Shown: positions 43,852 through 54,686 of the stretch, in pieces
How the letters are laid out: the number at the start of each line of letters is the position of its first letter
Numbering within the stretch: position 1 is the stretch's first letter
NCBI GenBank assembly: GCA_023091665.1
Contig: JALJCQ010000003.1
Coordinates: forward strand, 1,860,001-1,924,000
Source: Pythium myriotylum
Taxonomy: Eukaryota > Oomycota > Peronosporomycetes > Pythiales > Pythiaceae
DNA length: 64,000 nt
Direction: 5' to 3'
Translations under genes and position numbers: made by a program
Notes under the pieces: generated by a model
What the model saw: the letters and a program-made list of their open reading frames with translations, nothing else
What the model was told of the DNA's origin: nothing
Databases searched by the model: none

Positions 43852-43974
43852 GCTTGCATCAGCTCAACCCGACGGCTCCACCCACGCCCACGCCCACGCC
43901 CACCCCCACGCCCCCACGCCAACCCCAGCCGCCCAGCCCAGCCCACGACCCGCGCGCCTCTCTCCGATACAACC

Positions 43975-44457
43975 ATGGTCTCCATCGCCCAGTCGCTTCG
44001 TTTCATTCTGCTCGGATGTCTGCTGATCACGACTGTGCCAACTCTTGTGTCGGCGTCGCCTGTGTCTGCGAGTGGTGCGATGAGAGAGCTCCGCTTCGGT
44101 CGTCGCCCAGCGGCTCGACCGGCACCAGCTCCCGCACCAGCACCAGCACCCGCACCAGCACCGAAGCCGGCGCCAGCACCAACGCCAGCGCCTGGTCCCG
44201 GCACTCCGCCCGCACCCAAACCCGCTCCGGGCCCTGCTCCGGGCCCCGCTCCGGCTCCAGCTCCTGGTGAAGGCGGCGGCGGTGGCGGAGGCTTTCAGCC
44301 AGGCATCGGCATCGAAGTCCCTCTGCCCATCCCTGGCCTACAACCTGCTCCAGCACCCGCTCCGCTGCCTCCGGCGGAGACACTTCCGCCGACGAACACG
44401 ACTGCTCCACCCACGTCTGCGCCACTTCCAGGAACGGTGGCACCACCAAAATTGTAA
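43975..44457 (+). CDS. Small secreted Pro-Ala-rich protein with RELR motif, paralog
   Basis: Encodes 160 residues. Signal peptide 1-27 (core FILLGCLLITTVP), RELR at residues 37-40 and FGRR directly after, exactly as in the paralog at 41919-42350. The body is Pro-Ala and Pro-Gly repeats with some Lys, an eight-Gly run, a GFQPGIGIEVPLPIPG segment, and a Pro-rich tail with an NTT glycosylation site. The signal peptide differs from its paralog more than the RELRFGRRPAARP block, which suggests selection on that block. Likely wall-associated or effector-like; neither is shown. Confidence 0.83.
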   Translation: MVSIAQSLRFILLGCLLITTVPTLVSASPVSASGAMRELRFGRRPAARPAPAPAPAPAPAPAPKPAPAPTPAPGPGTPPAPKPAPGPAPGPAPAPAPGEGGGGGGGFQPGIGIEVPLPIPGLQPAPAPAPLPPAETLPPTNTTAPPTSAPLPGTVAPPKL

Positions 44458-44897
44458 CTATTACGAACTTGTAGACCGGCTGATTAGGTCATCGATGCGA
44501 TCACTGTGCTCTGTTTTCGTTTAATAGAACTGGAACGCAACTCTGCAAAGCAATACTTTCTGTTAACACCAGTGGCATTGTCGCCTAAGCAGTGGCTGAG
44601 ATGAAATGTGCTTACTTGACAGTCTTCTCGGCTTTTGTGTGCCATCATCTTGGATCATCTTGAACTGGTGTTGAGGTCAACAACATTCCTAGGCATAGCT
44701 CTTTTGTCCTAGTACAGCTCCTTTGTCCCAGTCTTCCTAGCGTCGTTTAGTCTGTCTTTGACCGACTTGCCCCTCATTGCCCAGCCTGTAGAACCAGCAA
44801 TTATCAAGTCCCAACGATGCCAGAGATCGCCGAATTGTGAATGTGTTCACTACTGTAGTCCCAAAGCCACATCGCAACGAGGTCTCATCAAATCCCA
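44458..44897. other. Intergenic region between convergent genes
   Basis: Contains 3' flanks of the proline-rich gene and of the START-like gene; no gene, repeat or clear terminator seen. Confidence 0.5.
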
Positions 44898-46308
44898 TCA
44901 CGTCAGATGGAGATTGTCACGCATTGTTTTGAGCATGGCATCACCCCACTTTGCAAGATTCGTACGCAAGTCTTCACTTGCGGCATTTGATATCGGGAAT
45001 TCAGGCTTATAAATCGTAAGATACGCGCAGCGGCGCATAACCACAACAAGCTCGTCTTGCATCTTTCCCGAATCATGTGCAAGATGGCATGGGCGGGATA
45101 CTTGCCGCCGGAAAGATGATAAACTGAGCGCCGCTGTTATGTCCTTTCGAACACGCTCGCTTGGAGAGTACGGGAAAAGCTCGTCCTCGTCCACAGAATC
45201 CATCGTATGCAGTGCGAATTCTCCTCCACCGTGATCCTTCGAATTTTCATAGTACTCAGCAAAGTGGACCGAGTTGAACTCGAGTGTTATCCCGTGGTTT
45301 GTGGAGGAGAGTAGGCGGTGGTTGGAAACTTTTGGATCGATTTTGTCGAAGTCGTCGCGAACTGTGAGCTGACCAAGAATTTCTGATATCGATATCTCGA
45401 TGTTGACCATGAAAAACATAAGTGCATCATACACGCGCTTGACACTTGGCACGCCTTCAAAGTGAAATACCTCAGCTCGACTAATGCAGAAGTCTCCATT
45501 CGGCGATGTCCACGCATGGTCTTCGTTGAATTCCTTCGTGACATCCACATCGCGCAAACGCTCCTTCAGAAATTCCTTGGCAACTTGAAGCTTCTCATCA
45601 CGGAGAGCTAGCAGTTGCGTGCGTCGCTGATCTGTTGTGCTCCCCAGTCGTATATACATTTTGAGCGGGTATGGGAACTGTTCTCGCTATTCAAGAAAGC
45701 GTGGCGTCAGAGCAACGACCGGCTTGAGCAGAAGCAGATTCGACTCACCAAGTGCCGCGCTAAGCTCGACTGCATACCACAAAGCGCCAAGAGCTGAGTG
45801 CGATGCGCAGACTGAAGCGCGCGATGCCTGTCCTTCGCGCCTTCGAGCGTCACCTCGTCCTCGCGACTCGGCAACCCCATCGCACGTCGCAGCAGTTCTA
45901 CTCGGGCTTCGAGAACGCGCATCTCCTGCAGCAATGCTTGTGTTTCGTCCTGTGCAGAGACACACGTGAGCAAGACAAGTAAACTATAAACAACCTGATG
46001 AACATCGGCTCGCCCACCCGGCGCATCTCGTAAGTTGGCTTGCTCTTTTTCTTTCGTTTACCAGTGGACACTCGCGCATTGCTGTGCGATTGCGCGTGTG
46101 CATCCAACTTGCTTCCGCCCTCGTCGTCGTCGTGGTCCGACTCTCTCTTGCGCCGACGGTCTCCGTTAAGAGATGCGGACTTCGCTCGCCTTTCGGTGGT
46201 GCTGTCGGACGGCGCGTCGACGCGCGGCAGCCGCACGTGCACGACTAGCGAGTTGCACGCGGGCAGCGAAGGCGTCTCGCGAGGCGATTCACGAGGAACG
46301 AACGCCAT
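44898..46308 (-). CDS. Three-exon gene: basic coiled coil plus START-like domain (paralog A)
   Basis: Exons 46308-46018, 45949-45749 and 45677-44898; both introns (68 and 71 bp) are phase 0 with GT and AG ends. The 423-residue product has a disordered acidic/basic N-terminus, a conserved KRKKKSKPTYEMRR block at the end of exon 1, an amphipathic helix across exon 2 (LLQEMRVLEARVELLRRAM), and a C-terminal ~240-residue region resembling the START-like lipid-binding fold of large oomycete families (NIEISISEILGQLTVRDD, DSVDEDELFPYSP, VVVMRRCAYLTIY). The basic block plus helix recalls bZIP proteins, so a nuclear role is possible. Exon 2 is exactly 201 bp in all three paralogs. Start is the first ATG of the conserved frame. 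Function unproven. Confidence 0.82.
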
Positions 46309-46485
46309 TCCGCAAGCGTGCAGACGATCAGTTCCATTCCCACCACCTTCAGACGACATACACAGAGGATGCCAACCTGTGACATGAGCAGACACCACCT
46401 TTTCCTCACGGGAGTACATGTATATTTACTGTGGATGTGTACACGTATACCTTGCTCGAGTCCGCAGGCATTCGCAGAGGGCGAT

Positions 46486-47448
46486 TCACTGCTTGTTAGC
46501 TTGAGTGCTGGCACCTGATGTGCCCATTCCGAGCGCCGACTTGAACGAGTCATAGATCCACCACTGGAAGCCGGTGAGCGTTCCGATAAGGAGGATACGG
46601 GCACCGATGCCCTTGGTCGCGAGCGTCTTGAATCCGGTCTCGGATGCAATCTGCGAAATGCTCTTGCCACGGTTTTCCGACTTGCCCATGAGCGACACAA
46701 CCGAGTCTGCAGGGTGCGACACGATCGCACAAATGACGCCCGCGAGGTAGCCCGATGCAAACGTGATGCCGAGCTGTGTGGTCTTGGTGTACGAGTCCTT
46801 GGGTTGGGTGAACGCATACGTGTAGAACGCTTGTGCGATGTTCTCGAAGAAATAAAACTTGGCCATTGTGTAAGGGATCTGACGTGACCAAAGAGGTACG
46901 AGCGATCCGAACGGAAAGCGGGTCTCTGCGGCGTTTGCTCGCATCGCAGCTAGTGCTGGACCGAACTCCGTGGGAAACGTTCCTGCTGGTGACGTCTGGA
47001 CCTTGACCTTGACCATCTCCATCGGACAAAGTGCGATATCAGCGAACACTTCTGCAGACGCCGAGCCGGCAAGGTAGATCAGTCCGCGATACTTGGCCGC
47101 ATTCTCCTCGCCGGCCCACGTGCTGTAGAGGTCTTTGAACACATCGTACAGGCCATACTTGAAGACTCCCTGCAACGAGTACCCAATTGCTGTTGGTGCC
47201 CACCCTTTGAACAGCCCTCTTGTGCCTTCTTCCGCTGCCATGAGCCTCATGCCCGAGACGAGACCCGTGTACTTTGCAGGATTTACTTGCATGTTACACT
47301 TGATAACATCGACTGGGGTGACAGCTGTATGCGTGAGCCCACACGCGATGAGACCACCAATCATGCATTTGCCATAGTACGCGTTGTCGTGGATGGGTGT
47401 GTACGCAAGGCGGGCATCCCAAGCAGCAGGCGTTTTTGCCATCGCCAT
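46486..47448 (-). CDS. Mitochondrial phosphate carrier (SLC25A3/PiC type)
   Basis: Inner-membrane carrier bringing phosphate into the mitochondrial matrix for ATP synthesis. About 320 residues with three carrier repeats. Signature motifs PVDVIK, PMEMVK and PADSVV are at the end of the first helix of each repeat; the third, PADSVVSLM, is the form typical of phosphate carriers. YGKCMIGGLIACGLTHTAVTP, FKYGLYDVFKD and GFQWWIYDSFK also fit this family. The ATG at 47448 (MAMAKTPAAW) is chosen; an in-frame ATG at 47508 would add 20 residues containing a homopolymer A run. Single exon. A housekeeping gene between transposon-rich blocks. Confidence in family is high. Confidence 0.93.
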   Translation of the reverse strand: MAMAKTPAAWDARLAYTPIHDNAYYGKCMIGGLIACGLTHTAVTPVDVIKCNMQVNPAKYTGLVSGMRLMAAEEGTRGLFKGWAPTAIGYSLQGVFKYGLYDVFKDLYSTWAGEENAAKYRGLIYLAGSASAEVFADIALCPMEMVKVKVQTSPAGTFPTEFGPALAAMRANAAETRFPFGSLVPLWSRQIPYTMAKFYFFENIAQAFYTYAFTQPKDSYTKTTQLGITFASGYLAGVICAIVSHPADSVVSLMGKSENRGKSISQIASETGFKTLATKGIGARILLIGTLTGFQWWIYDSFKSALGMGTSGASTQANKQ

Positions 47449-47508
47449 GACGGATGGATGTTGTTGGCGAGCCGAGGAAGTCGAAGAAGTTTTTTTTTTA
47501 ATGAGCAT

Positions 47509-48074
47509 ATGTAGGTCAAGGGTCCAAAAGTTCGCTGCTTCGTTTTGAACACCGAGGTGTAATCGTCCACCGCAGAGTGAGGGTCTTGAAGTTGTCAGGA
47601 CATAATCATGAAGAGTTTAAAACATGGCTCTATGTTGTCGCGCGGTCTGACTGTGGTGCCACCGTGGCCACGACACGACGGTGGTTCTACTTTTATCACC
47701 ACCCCGTGGCGACAGAAACAACGGATGGAGTCACCGAAATCGGAGTCAGATATCCCTGCGTAATCCCGGTCAGTGTTTTAAACTCGACCCATGAACCCAT
47801 CGAACGTCTTTTGACAACGCTCTTCCGCTGGAAAAAATCAACTGACACGAGGATCTACTCGTCCCACTAGCGTCCAGCGCGTCTGGACTCGATGCAAATC
47901 AAGAGCAGAAGCATTCTTTCTCACTGCGTGGTGCTGGAAAGGGTGTCGTCACATGTCGCAGACAGTCACAAGGAGGTCCACATGCACCATCACTCACGAA
48001 AATGTTTTCCGAAGGTTATTGGAAAAGAGCAAGTTCCGTGAGACTCGCGGGGCTCAGCTCAGCGGTCTTTGTCG
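47509..48074. other. Divergent promoter region between carrier gene and START-like gene B
   Basis: The T-rich tract near 47491-47500 lies at the carrier 5' end. A weak initiator-like CCTCACTCTGC (minus strand) lies near 47570. A 97-codon plus-strand frame at 47577-47870 has no support. Confidence 0.4.
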
Positions 48075-49468
48075 ATGGCGGCCGGGTCTTCAGGCGGCGC
48101 CGTCGCGGCCGATGGAGCGAGCGGGGGCACTTCGCTGCTCGTGTGCGTGAGGCTTCCGCCTGCGACTGCGGCTCCGAAGCGAAAGCAATCAACCGAGAGG
48201 ACCAAGCAATTAACGGAGACCGTCCAGACCAAACGAGTCCGCGGTTCGGACGACTCCGATGGCACCACGAACGACAGCGAGGACGACGCTCCTCGAACTG
48301 GTGCAAAGAAACCTCGCAAGCCGACGTACGCTGTGAGAAAGGTGAGCCATTTGCCATTTGCTAGTGAATAATGAAGGGAGAGTTCGCAAACTGACGTTGT
48401 CTCTACAATAGGAAGAGAAGGAGGTGCTGTTGCAAGAGATGTGCGTGCTGGAGGCACGCGTGGAGCTGCTGAGGAAAGCCGTGGGCATGCCCTCACTCGT
48501 CGAAGATCGCTCACTTGAGCGAGCAGAAAATGAGAACCGATCGATGGAGGAAGCTCGGCAGACTCAATTGCTTGCTCTCTGTGGAGGCCATGCCATCATG
48601 TCCCATTACTTGGTATGGATCCTTTGTGCAGGCTGGTGATCGGTTCAAAAGTAGACTAAACCGTGGGGATTTTGTCTAGCGCGACCAATTTTCAAGTCCG
48701 TTGAGGCTTCCGATCCATCTCGGCAAGGATCTGGCCGAGCGCAGATCAACACTGCTCTCGCTCCGCCGAAAAAAGTTGGATATCGCGTACAAGTTCCTGG
48801 AGGCGCGGCTCCATAGTGTCGACGAGCGTCGGCCATTCGCTGATTATCAATCCTGGGTTTCTGGTGAGGGCGACTATTGTGCCTATCGTGCTGATATTTA
48901 TCAGTTTGAAGGTCTCGAAAGTATCAAGACGGTGTTCGACGCTATCATCTTCTACTCCACGAACATGGAAATATCGGTTTCTGAGCATCTTGGTCAACTC
49001 ACTCTTCGAGAAGACATTGACTGTGTCGACACAAGGATATCAAATCATAGAATACTGTCGTCAACGAATCATGGTGTTGTGATGGAGATCAACTCGGTGT
49101 GCTTTGCCGAACATTACGATTCGTTTGAGAAGAACAACGGGGAGCCTTACGCGCTCTTGACCAACGACAGTGTTGATACCGACGAACTGTACCCTTACTG
49201 CCCCGAAGATCGAGTCCAGAAAAATATCAAGGCTGCAATGAGCCTGAGCTCGTACAGGAAACCACCCAAGCCAGGTCAGACAGAGGGTGAACTGGTTGTC
49301 GTTCTTCGGCGTTGTGCTTATTTATGTATCAAGAAACCATCATTTCGGATGTCTCCGGTCGCTCTTGGTGAAGTCGTTGGAACGATTGAGGCTTGGGGTA
49401 ATCTCATGACCAAGTCAATCTATGATAGCATCTATGCAACCAGGACTTCAGGGACAGTTTTGACCTAG
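48075..49468 (+). CDS. Three-exon gene: basic coiled coil plus START-like domain (paralog B)
   Basis: Exons 48075-48341, 48412-48612 and 48680-49468, introns of 70 and 67 bp, phase 0, same positions as its paralogs; 418 residues. Exon 1 ends with KKPRKPTYAVRK; exon 2 begins EEKEVLLQEMCVLEARVELL; exon 3 begins RDQFSSPLRL and carries the START-like region (NMEISVSEHLGQLTLRED, DSVDTDELYPYCPEDRV, VVVLRRCAYLCI). Opposite strand to the two flanking paralogs, so the cluster includes an inversion or inverted duplication. Ligand and role unknown. Confidence 0.83.
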
Positions 49469-49968
49469 AACTCGAGAATCGTGGTTAGAGTGCCACCGTC
49501 GTCGGCTATCCATGTTACTTTACCCCAGCAGCAACCAGGGTGTGGATCAAGATGACACGAATCGCCTCGCAGAGTTTTGTAGCGAGTAAGTCATGGTCGC
49601 AATCGACCACGGACATTTTGACGACCGAGTTTATCCCGAGATCGGCATTTCGCAGCATCCTAAGTTTGGTCTGAATGAAATCTTCCAACTCTTTGAATAC
49701 GAGGAGAAATTCAAACGGGCGTTATGGACTGGTTGTACATGTAAAAATCCATCGCATCGATGCTCTTACCGCTCAGCAACAATATCTAACCATGTACAGG
49801 CAACATCCTGCGAAGTCATGCTTTGTATGTAGTAGGTCCAGCGCAAGCGCTGAGGCAATCCAAAGAATTACCGCGAGGAAAATACATCGACGTCGAAGCA
49901 CGTATGACCATCAAAAATCCGAGGGATCTTACTCGGCGATTGATCATTACTTAAATCACTGCCTTTCC
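49469..49968. other. Intergenic region between convergent paralogs B and C
   Basis: Short unsupported frames only. No repeats or RNA genes seen. Confidence 0.45.
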
Positions 49969-51323
49969 TCACCTTTGTAAGTTTTGCAGGATGCTTTCTA
50001 GCATAGCATCTCCCCAATTGGCAAGGTTGACACGAAGGTCCTCTTTTGCCACATTAGACATGGCAAACTGCGGACGGTAGATCCTCAGATACGCGCAACG
50101 CCTCATGACGACTACAACCCCACCCGAATTGTTTTCTTCCTTGTACCATTCTTTCGGGGCTGTCGAAGGAGAAAAAGTCGAGGTTCGCATAGTACTCAAG
50201 CTGATAACGCCGGTGATGTCTTTCCTGACACGCTCTTGAGGGCAGTAAGGATACAACTCGTCCTCATCAACTGTCTCTGTAAGAAAAAGAGCGAATTCTC
50301 CTCCGTCGTGCTCCTTTGAACTTTCGTGATACTCTGAAAACTGAAGCGAGTTATTCTCGACGACAATTCCGTGATTAGTTGTAGACAAGAAGCGATGGTT
50401 GGATACTTGCGTGTCAACCGAGTCGATATCTTCTCGAATCGTGAGCTGACCCAGAACGTCCGTGATGGAGATTTCCATATTCACGAAGAAGAACATGAGC
50501 GCGTCGAAGACCTGTTTCACGTTTCGCACGCCTTCAAATCGAACGATATCGGCTCGATTAACGCAAAAGTGTCCTTCGGCCGACGTCCACGCAACGTCTT
50601 CATTTAGGCTCTCGCAGTCGTTTACATCCCGAAGCCGCTCATTTAAGAACCGCCTGGCAATATCCAGCTTGTCTCCGCGCATAGCGAGAAGTTGGGCCCG
50701 CCGTTGCTCCATATCTTTGCCTAATCGAACGAACGACATCAACGGACTTGGAAACTGGTCGCGCTGCCAGATCAGAACAAGAAAAGCCTGAGTACGCCGG
50801 AGTATACGGACCAGAGGAGTGAAATGCTCACCATGTACTGTCCGAGGCGCGCGTGGATGCCACAAAGCGCGAGCAACTGCTTTCGACGAACTTTCTTCAG
50901 CGCGTCGTTATCTTGCTGTGCGGCCTCCAGGAGCACATGCTCTGCACGGCCTGGCAGCCCAAGCTTGCTGCGCAGCATTTCTGCTCGCGCTTCCAGCGTG
51001 TGCAGCTCTTTCGAAAGCGTCTGGAGCTCTTCCTGTTGCAACAACCTCAGTGAGTCTCCTCGCGCGCATGAGACCACCCACACACTCGCACAACTCACTC
51101 TCCGCATCGTATACGTGGGCTTGTGCTTCTTCTTGCGCGTCGCCTCGACTTTGCTGGAGCTGCTGCTGTCGCTGACCGATTGCTGGGTCTCGTCGACGTC
51201 GTCGCCATCTGTGGAGTGAGACCGTGCACGAGGACGCTTCGAGGCCGAGGAAGTGGACGCGTCCGACGTGGCGTCGTCGCGCGGCGCTCGCGCGTGGACG
51301 AGGAAAGGGTTCGCGGCCGACAT
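49969..51323 (-). CDS. Three-exon gene: basic coiled coil plus START-like domain (paralog C)
   Basis: Exons 51323-51099, 51032-50832 and 50763-49969; introns 66 and 68 bp, phase 0; 406 residues. The Ser-rich N-terminus ends in TRKKKHKPTYTMRR; exon 2 is helical (EELQTLSKELHTLEARAEML); exon 3 starts RDQFPSPLMS and holds NMEISITDVLGQLTIRED and DELYPYCPQERVRKD, closest to paralog A in the C-terminal part (SNVAKEDLRVNLANWGDAML). ATG at 51323 is the first in the conserved frame. Intron positions identical to A and B show that one ancestral three-exon gene was duplicated. Confidence 0.83.
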
Positions 51324-51747
51324 GCGTCGACGAGGAGCGTCACGCTGAGCCCAAGGAAGGTCTCGCGAGGTGGTCGGATCAATGCAGACAGTGGAGGCAG
51401 CGATTGTCTTCGTCGGCAACGTCCGAGCAACATAACGCGCTGATCACGCTGACTGGATGGTCCTGTGACATGCGCTAATCATGGTCTGCGACGTGTGAAA
51501 GAACACCACGGATGGTCAGCAGCAGGAAGTTGAAGAGAGGGCGATGACCAGGTCGCGTCGCGCTATCCCAAAATACCATCAAGAAAGAATACTTTGAAGA
51601 GAGCAGTCCAATTCAAATCGTACTGCTCTTTTGCGAGCTCTTCACGGACCTCGCTGATTGATTTGTTATTGCTGCTCAGGTGTCGTCACCAACTTCGAAA
51701 GCATGCAATCGAAGCCCATAGCACAAAATATGGGAGCACGGACACAC
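51324..51747. other. Intergenic region between paralog C and palindrome 3
   Basis: No gene seen. The right edge is where protease-associated repeat sequence begins. Confidence 0.4.
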
Positions 51748-51950
51748 ATGATTATGCTCAAAAGCTAGTAACATCAATTAATTGTCGCTGGAAATGTAAA
51801 CACACGATATTAGAGAAACGACACGACTCGCGGGCTACTGCGAGAGTTCTGAACTGGTGCCGGTCGCAGAAAAGAAAGCGAGCTCGAGAGCAAGCTCGAG
51901 ATCGAGGGCGAGAGCGAAAGCGAGCAAGAGAAAGACGCAGACCCAAAGGC

Positions 51951-53054
51951 TTAAGCCACGTTCGGGTACACCGCCTTGCTGTTGATGACGCTGCACGCAG
52001 CCGAGGTCGACGAGATACGCTTGAGGTTGATGTAGCCGCCGGCGCCCCAGGACGTGCCCCACTGGTTCTTGAAACGGAACGACGTGGCGTCGTAGCCGAC
52101 CGCGAGCACGGCGTGGTCGAGCGCCGAGGTAGAGCAGGACGACACGACACCGCCCGTGTACTGCTTCCAGGACGGGTTGCCCGCGGCCACGGCCACGGCC
52201 ACCGGTTGCTTGCTGATCGCAGCAACAAAGCCGGCGTCCGACGCAGGCACGCTGGTGATGGACGAGATGGTGATGGCCTTCTCCGTGCACGACGAGCTAC
52301 ACGAGCCGGTCTCACCCGTGTATCCCGAAGTGTACGGCCAGCCGGACTCCATGCATACACCGCCGTTGCTCTGGATGTACTGAAGAGCCCACGACGGCCA
52401 ACCACCGTCACATCCGTCCGAGGTCGGGTCGCAGTTGGTGACTTGTTGCTCCGAGAGCAGCGTGAGCGAGCCGTACTTGAGGCAGTAAGCCGATTCGAGC
52501 GAGGCAATGGACGAGAACGCCCAGCACGAGCCGCATGAGCCTTGGTCCTTGACACCAGCGACACAACCCGACGAGACCCAATCGAACGACGTAGCCTGAG
52601 CAACCTCAGTCGCCTCGGTGCCTTCCACAACCTCGGTCGCCTCTTCGAAGAGACCGCGAAGAGAGTTGCCCTTGCCGAGCGTACCCTTCTTGCTCACGTA
52701 CTTGGCAAACTCCTCCTCGGTCATGAGCGAGAACGGCGTGCTCAAGGCGAACGTGGCTTCCGGGTTCGCGGCCTGAGCCTTCTCGACGGTGATCTTGGAG
52801 AGGAAGAAACGCATCAAGTGGTCGTCCGAGGCGTTGGTAGTGGTCGATGCGATGCGGCTCGCCGCATCCTCTTTGTAGAAACCGTGCTCCTTCGCGTAGC
52901 GACCGGCCGGGCTGTTCTTCCAGGCGGCGAGCTCCTCGGCGAGCGAGTCCTTCTCAGCAAGGAAGCGGGCGTGGTGCTCATGAGGAATCGCGACGGTGGC
53001 ATCAGCGGCGGCGAGCGCGGCGAGGAAGAGGGCGGCGACGGCGGTGAGCTGCAT
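51951..53054 (-). CDS. Secreted papain-like cysteine protease (C1A), copy 3
   Basis: Encodes 367 residues with the same signal peptide, propeptide and catalytic set (Gln and Cys in KDQGSCGSCWAF, His in LDHAVLAVGY, Asn in KNQWGTSWG) as copies 1 and 2. Differences cluster in the propeptide (KEDAASRIASTTTNASDD) and around the active-site cleft (GSCGSCWAFSSIAS, ESGWPYTSGYTG), so substrate preference may differ. The 3' UTR has a CTCGAG-type purine-pyrimidine stretch absent from copy 1. Initiator promoter at 53107-53122. Lies head-to-head with interrupted copy 4, about 3 kb apart. Confidence 0.95.
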   Translation of the reverse strand: MQLTAVAALFLAALAAADATVAIPHEHHARFLAEKDSLAEELAAWKNSPAGRYAKEHGFYKEDAASRIASTTTNASDDHLMRFFLSKITVEKAQAANPEATFALSTPFSLMTEEEFAKYVSKKGTLGKGNSLRGLFEEATEVVEGTEATEVAQATSFDWVSSGCVAGVKDQGSCGSCWAFSSIASLESAYCLKYGSLTLLSEQQVTNCDPTSDGCDGGWPSWALQYIQSNGGVCMESGWPYTSGYTGETGSCSSSCTEKAITISSITSVPASDAGFVAAISKQPVAVAVAAGNPSWKQYTGGVVSSCSTSALDHAVLAVGYDATSFRFKNQWGTSWGAGGYINLKRISSTSAACSVINSKAVYPNVA

Positions 53055-53106
53055 GGTTGGCTTGGCTGGGAAGTCTGGCTTGGCTTGGCTTTGGGTGGTT
53101 GGCCGC

Positions 53107-53122
53107 AAATTGCAGAGTGAGC
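53107..53122 (-). promoter_or_regulatory. Oomycete initiator core promoter, protease copy 3
   Basis: Minus strand GCTCACTCTGCAATTT, 15 of 16 matches to the consensus, 52 bp upstream of ATG 53054. Confidence 0.85.
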
Positions 53123-54220
53123 TCACTCGCATTGCTCTGGCCGTCTTCAGCGTGAGCTTAAGGTGTTGGCCATTGCAGCACTGTACACGTGTGCACCACT
53201 ACAAGATCGCCCTACGCACAGCACTGAGAAACACGCCCAGCGTTGATCCCAGGTCGAGACTCGTTTCTAGATGGTGGTGGAGGAGGCCGAGGCCGAGGTG
53301 GACGTGGAGGAGTTTCTGATTCGCTTCGAGATCTTGAAGCGATCGACGCATCCGCCGGCTGCCGCCGATCGACCGCACAGTGGTTCAAGTCGTCCACTCA
53401 ACTCGACTGCTACTGTATTATAGCAGTTCTGTGATGAACACATCGAAGGATTGTTGGGTGGTAAGGACGACTCGTTCTTCTGGTCCCGGAATGCTTTTGG
53501 TTTGGCTATCCCTTGTCGTATTGACCATGGTGATGTAGTGATTGCAATGTCCTTCGAGACTTTATCTAGGACAAATCGCGCGTCTGATGTGATGAACCTG
53601 ATGGTTCATGACACGGAGGAACCGCGACTTTCTCGGCAAGTGAAAAGAAACTTCAAAGTTTTCTCCATGAAACGAAAGAACCGATCCACAAACTCATAGG
53701 TATGTCGGATATGTTGTCTCGGGCGAGCAAGTCCTCGAGCTCAATTCGACGCCAAACTGCAGTACATCTGGCGTGACTGATTATCGGTACTTCCATTCGT
53801 AAGTTTGGGATGATATTTTTGGCATCAAGGCTTGATTGACCCCCTGCAGGGACCGCGGGAAGGTGCCATCAGCCTCGAGTGCGATATTGTAACGTGCTCT
53901 CGAAATCACTTCGCACATCACTGACGACTATCCGCTGAGAAGGGGCGCATTGGCGCCCTTCTCACGGAGAAGTGTGCTCTTCACTTAGAATTCGCAGTGA
54001 GATACAGTACTGTATCTTTCTCCGCATGGTTTTAGTTTTCCCACGAGTGCGTGGTAGACGCAAGGAAAATTAGGGAACTAGCGGCATCGGCATAGCACTC
54101 GAGGAGGTGCTGAAAAATACACCACGTGTCTGAGAAGGGGCACCCTAGTTCACTCAGAATTGACTGCCACGAACTGGACGAACTGGTTGGTAGAACTTAT
54201 GTGATTTTTCCTCTCGTGGT

Positions 54221-54271
54221 AATGATTGCAGACCTCATCAATGAGACTCATTGATGAGCTCTGCAATCATT
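54221..54271. repeat. 25-bp-arm hairpin, 1-nt loop
   Basis: Arms 54221-54245 and 54247-54271 pair with one mismatch. The centre is CATCAATGAG-A-CTCATTGATG. Confidence 0.85.
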
Positions 54272-54562
54272 CTCAGATCAACAAGGTAGGTATGTTCCAA
54301 TACTAGTACACGGTGTGAGGAACCAAAGTCTCGATCTAGTGCCGTGTTAGTGACAGGATTCCGGTGGGAGCAATGACTTTATTCGACTCTTCCCGCAGCC
54401 TCGCGTAGATGGTCCAGATATTGAGCATCAATAGCTGTGTGGAGGGGACGACCGGCCCAGTTGTCTCCTTTAGACAGCACTGGCCCACTCTGTCGGACTG
54501 ACACGATCACAGAACGTTTTGGTGATACCTGTGCCGACTATGGCATAGAACACACCAGCTCG

Positions 54563-54588
54563 CAGCGAAAGACAGGTGTCTTTCGCTG
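54563..54588. repeat. 12-bp-arm hairpin, 2-nt loop
   Basis: CAGCGAAAGACA and TGTCTTTCGCTG, perfect arms around GG. Confidence 0.85.
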
Positions 54589-54686
54589 TGAACATCTCGT
54601 ACACCACGGCCGTGGGTGTTCTCTGTTCAGTAATGCATGCACTGTGAGATCGTACTACAGTACCATCCAACACTACGAAACACACC

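Larger units (their letters stand above)
51748..53985. repeat. Palindrome 3, left arm (2.24 kb)
   Basis: Reverse complement of 55114-56713 plus 61696-62333 (the right arm is split by an insertion). Positions pair to the sum 109099 up to the insertion. At least two base differences lie in the 3' UTR part. Contains one complete protease gene. Confidence 0.93.

Noticed and set aside
47577..47870. 97-codon frame between carrier and START-like gene B
   Set aside because: No similarity to a known family, and it lies in a divergent promoter region.
51594..52538. 314-codon plus-strand frame over protease copy 3
   Set aside because: Antisense shadow of the protease and its 3' UTR; composition is Arg/Ala/Asp-biased as expected for a reverse frame.
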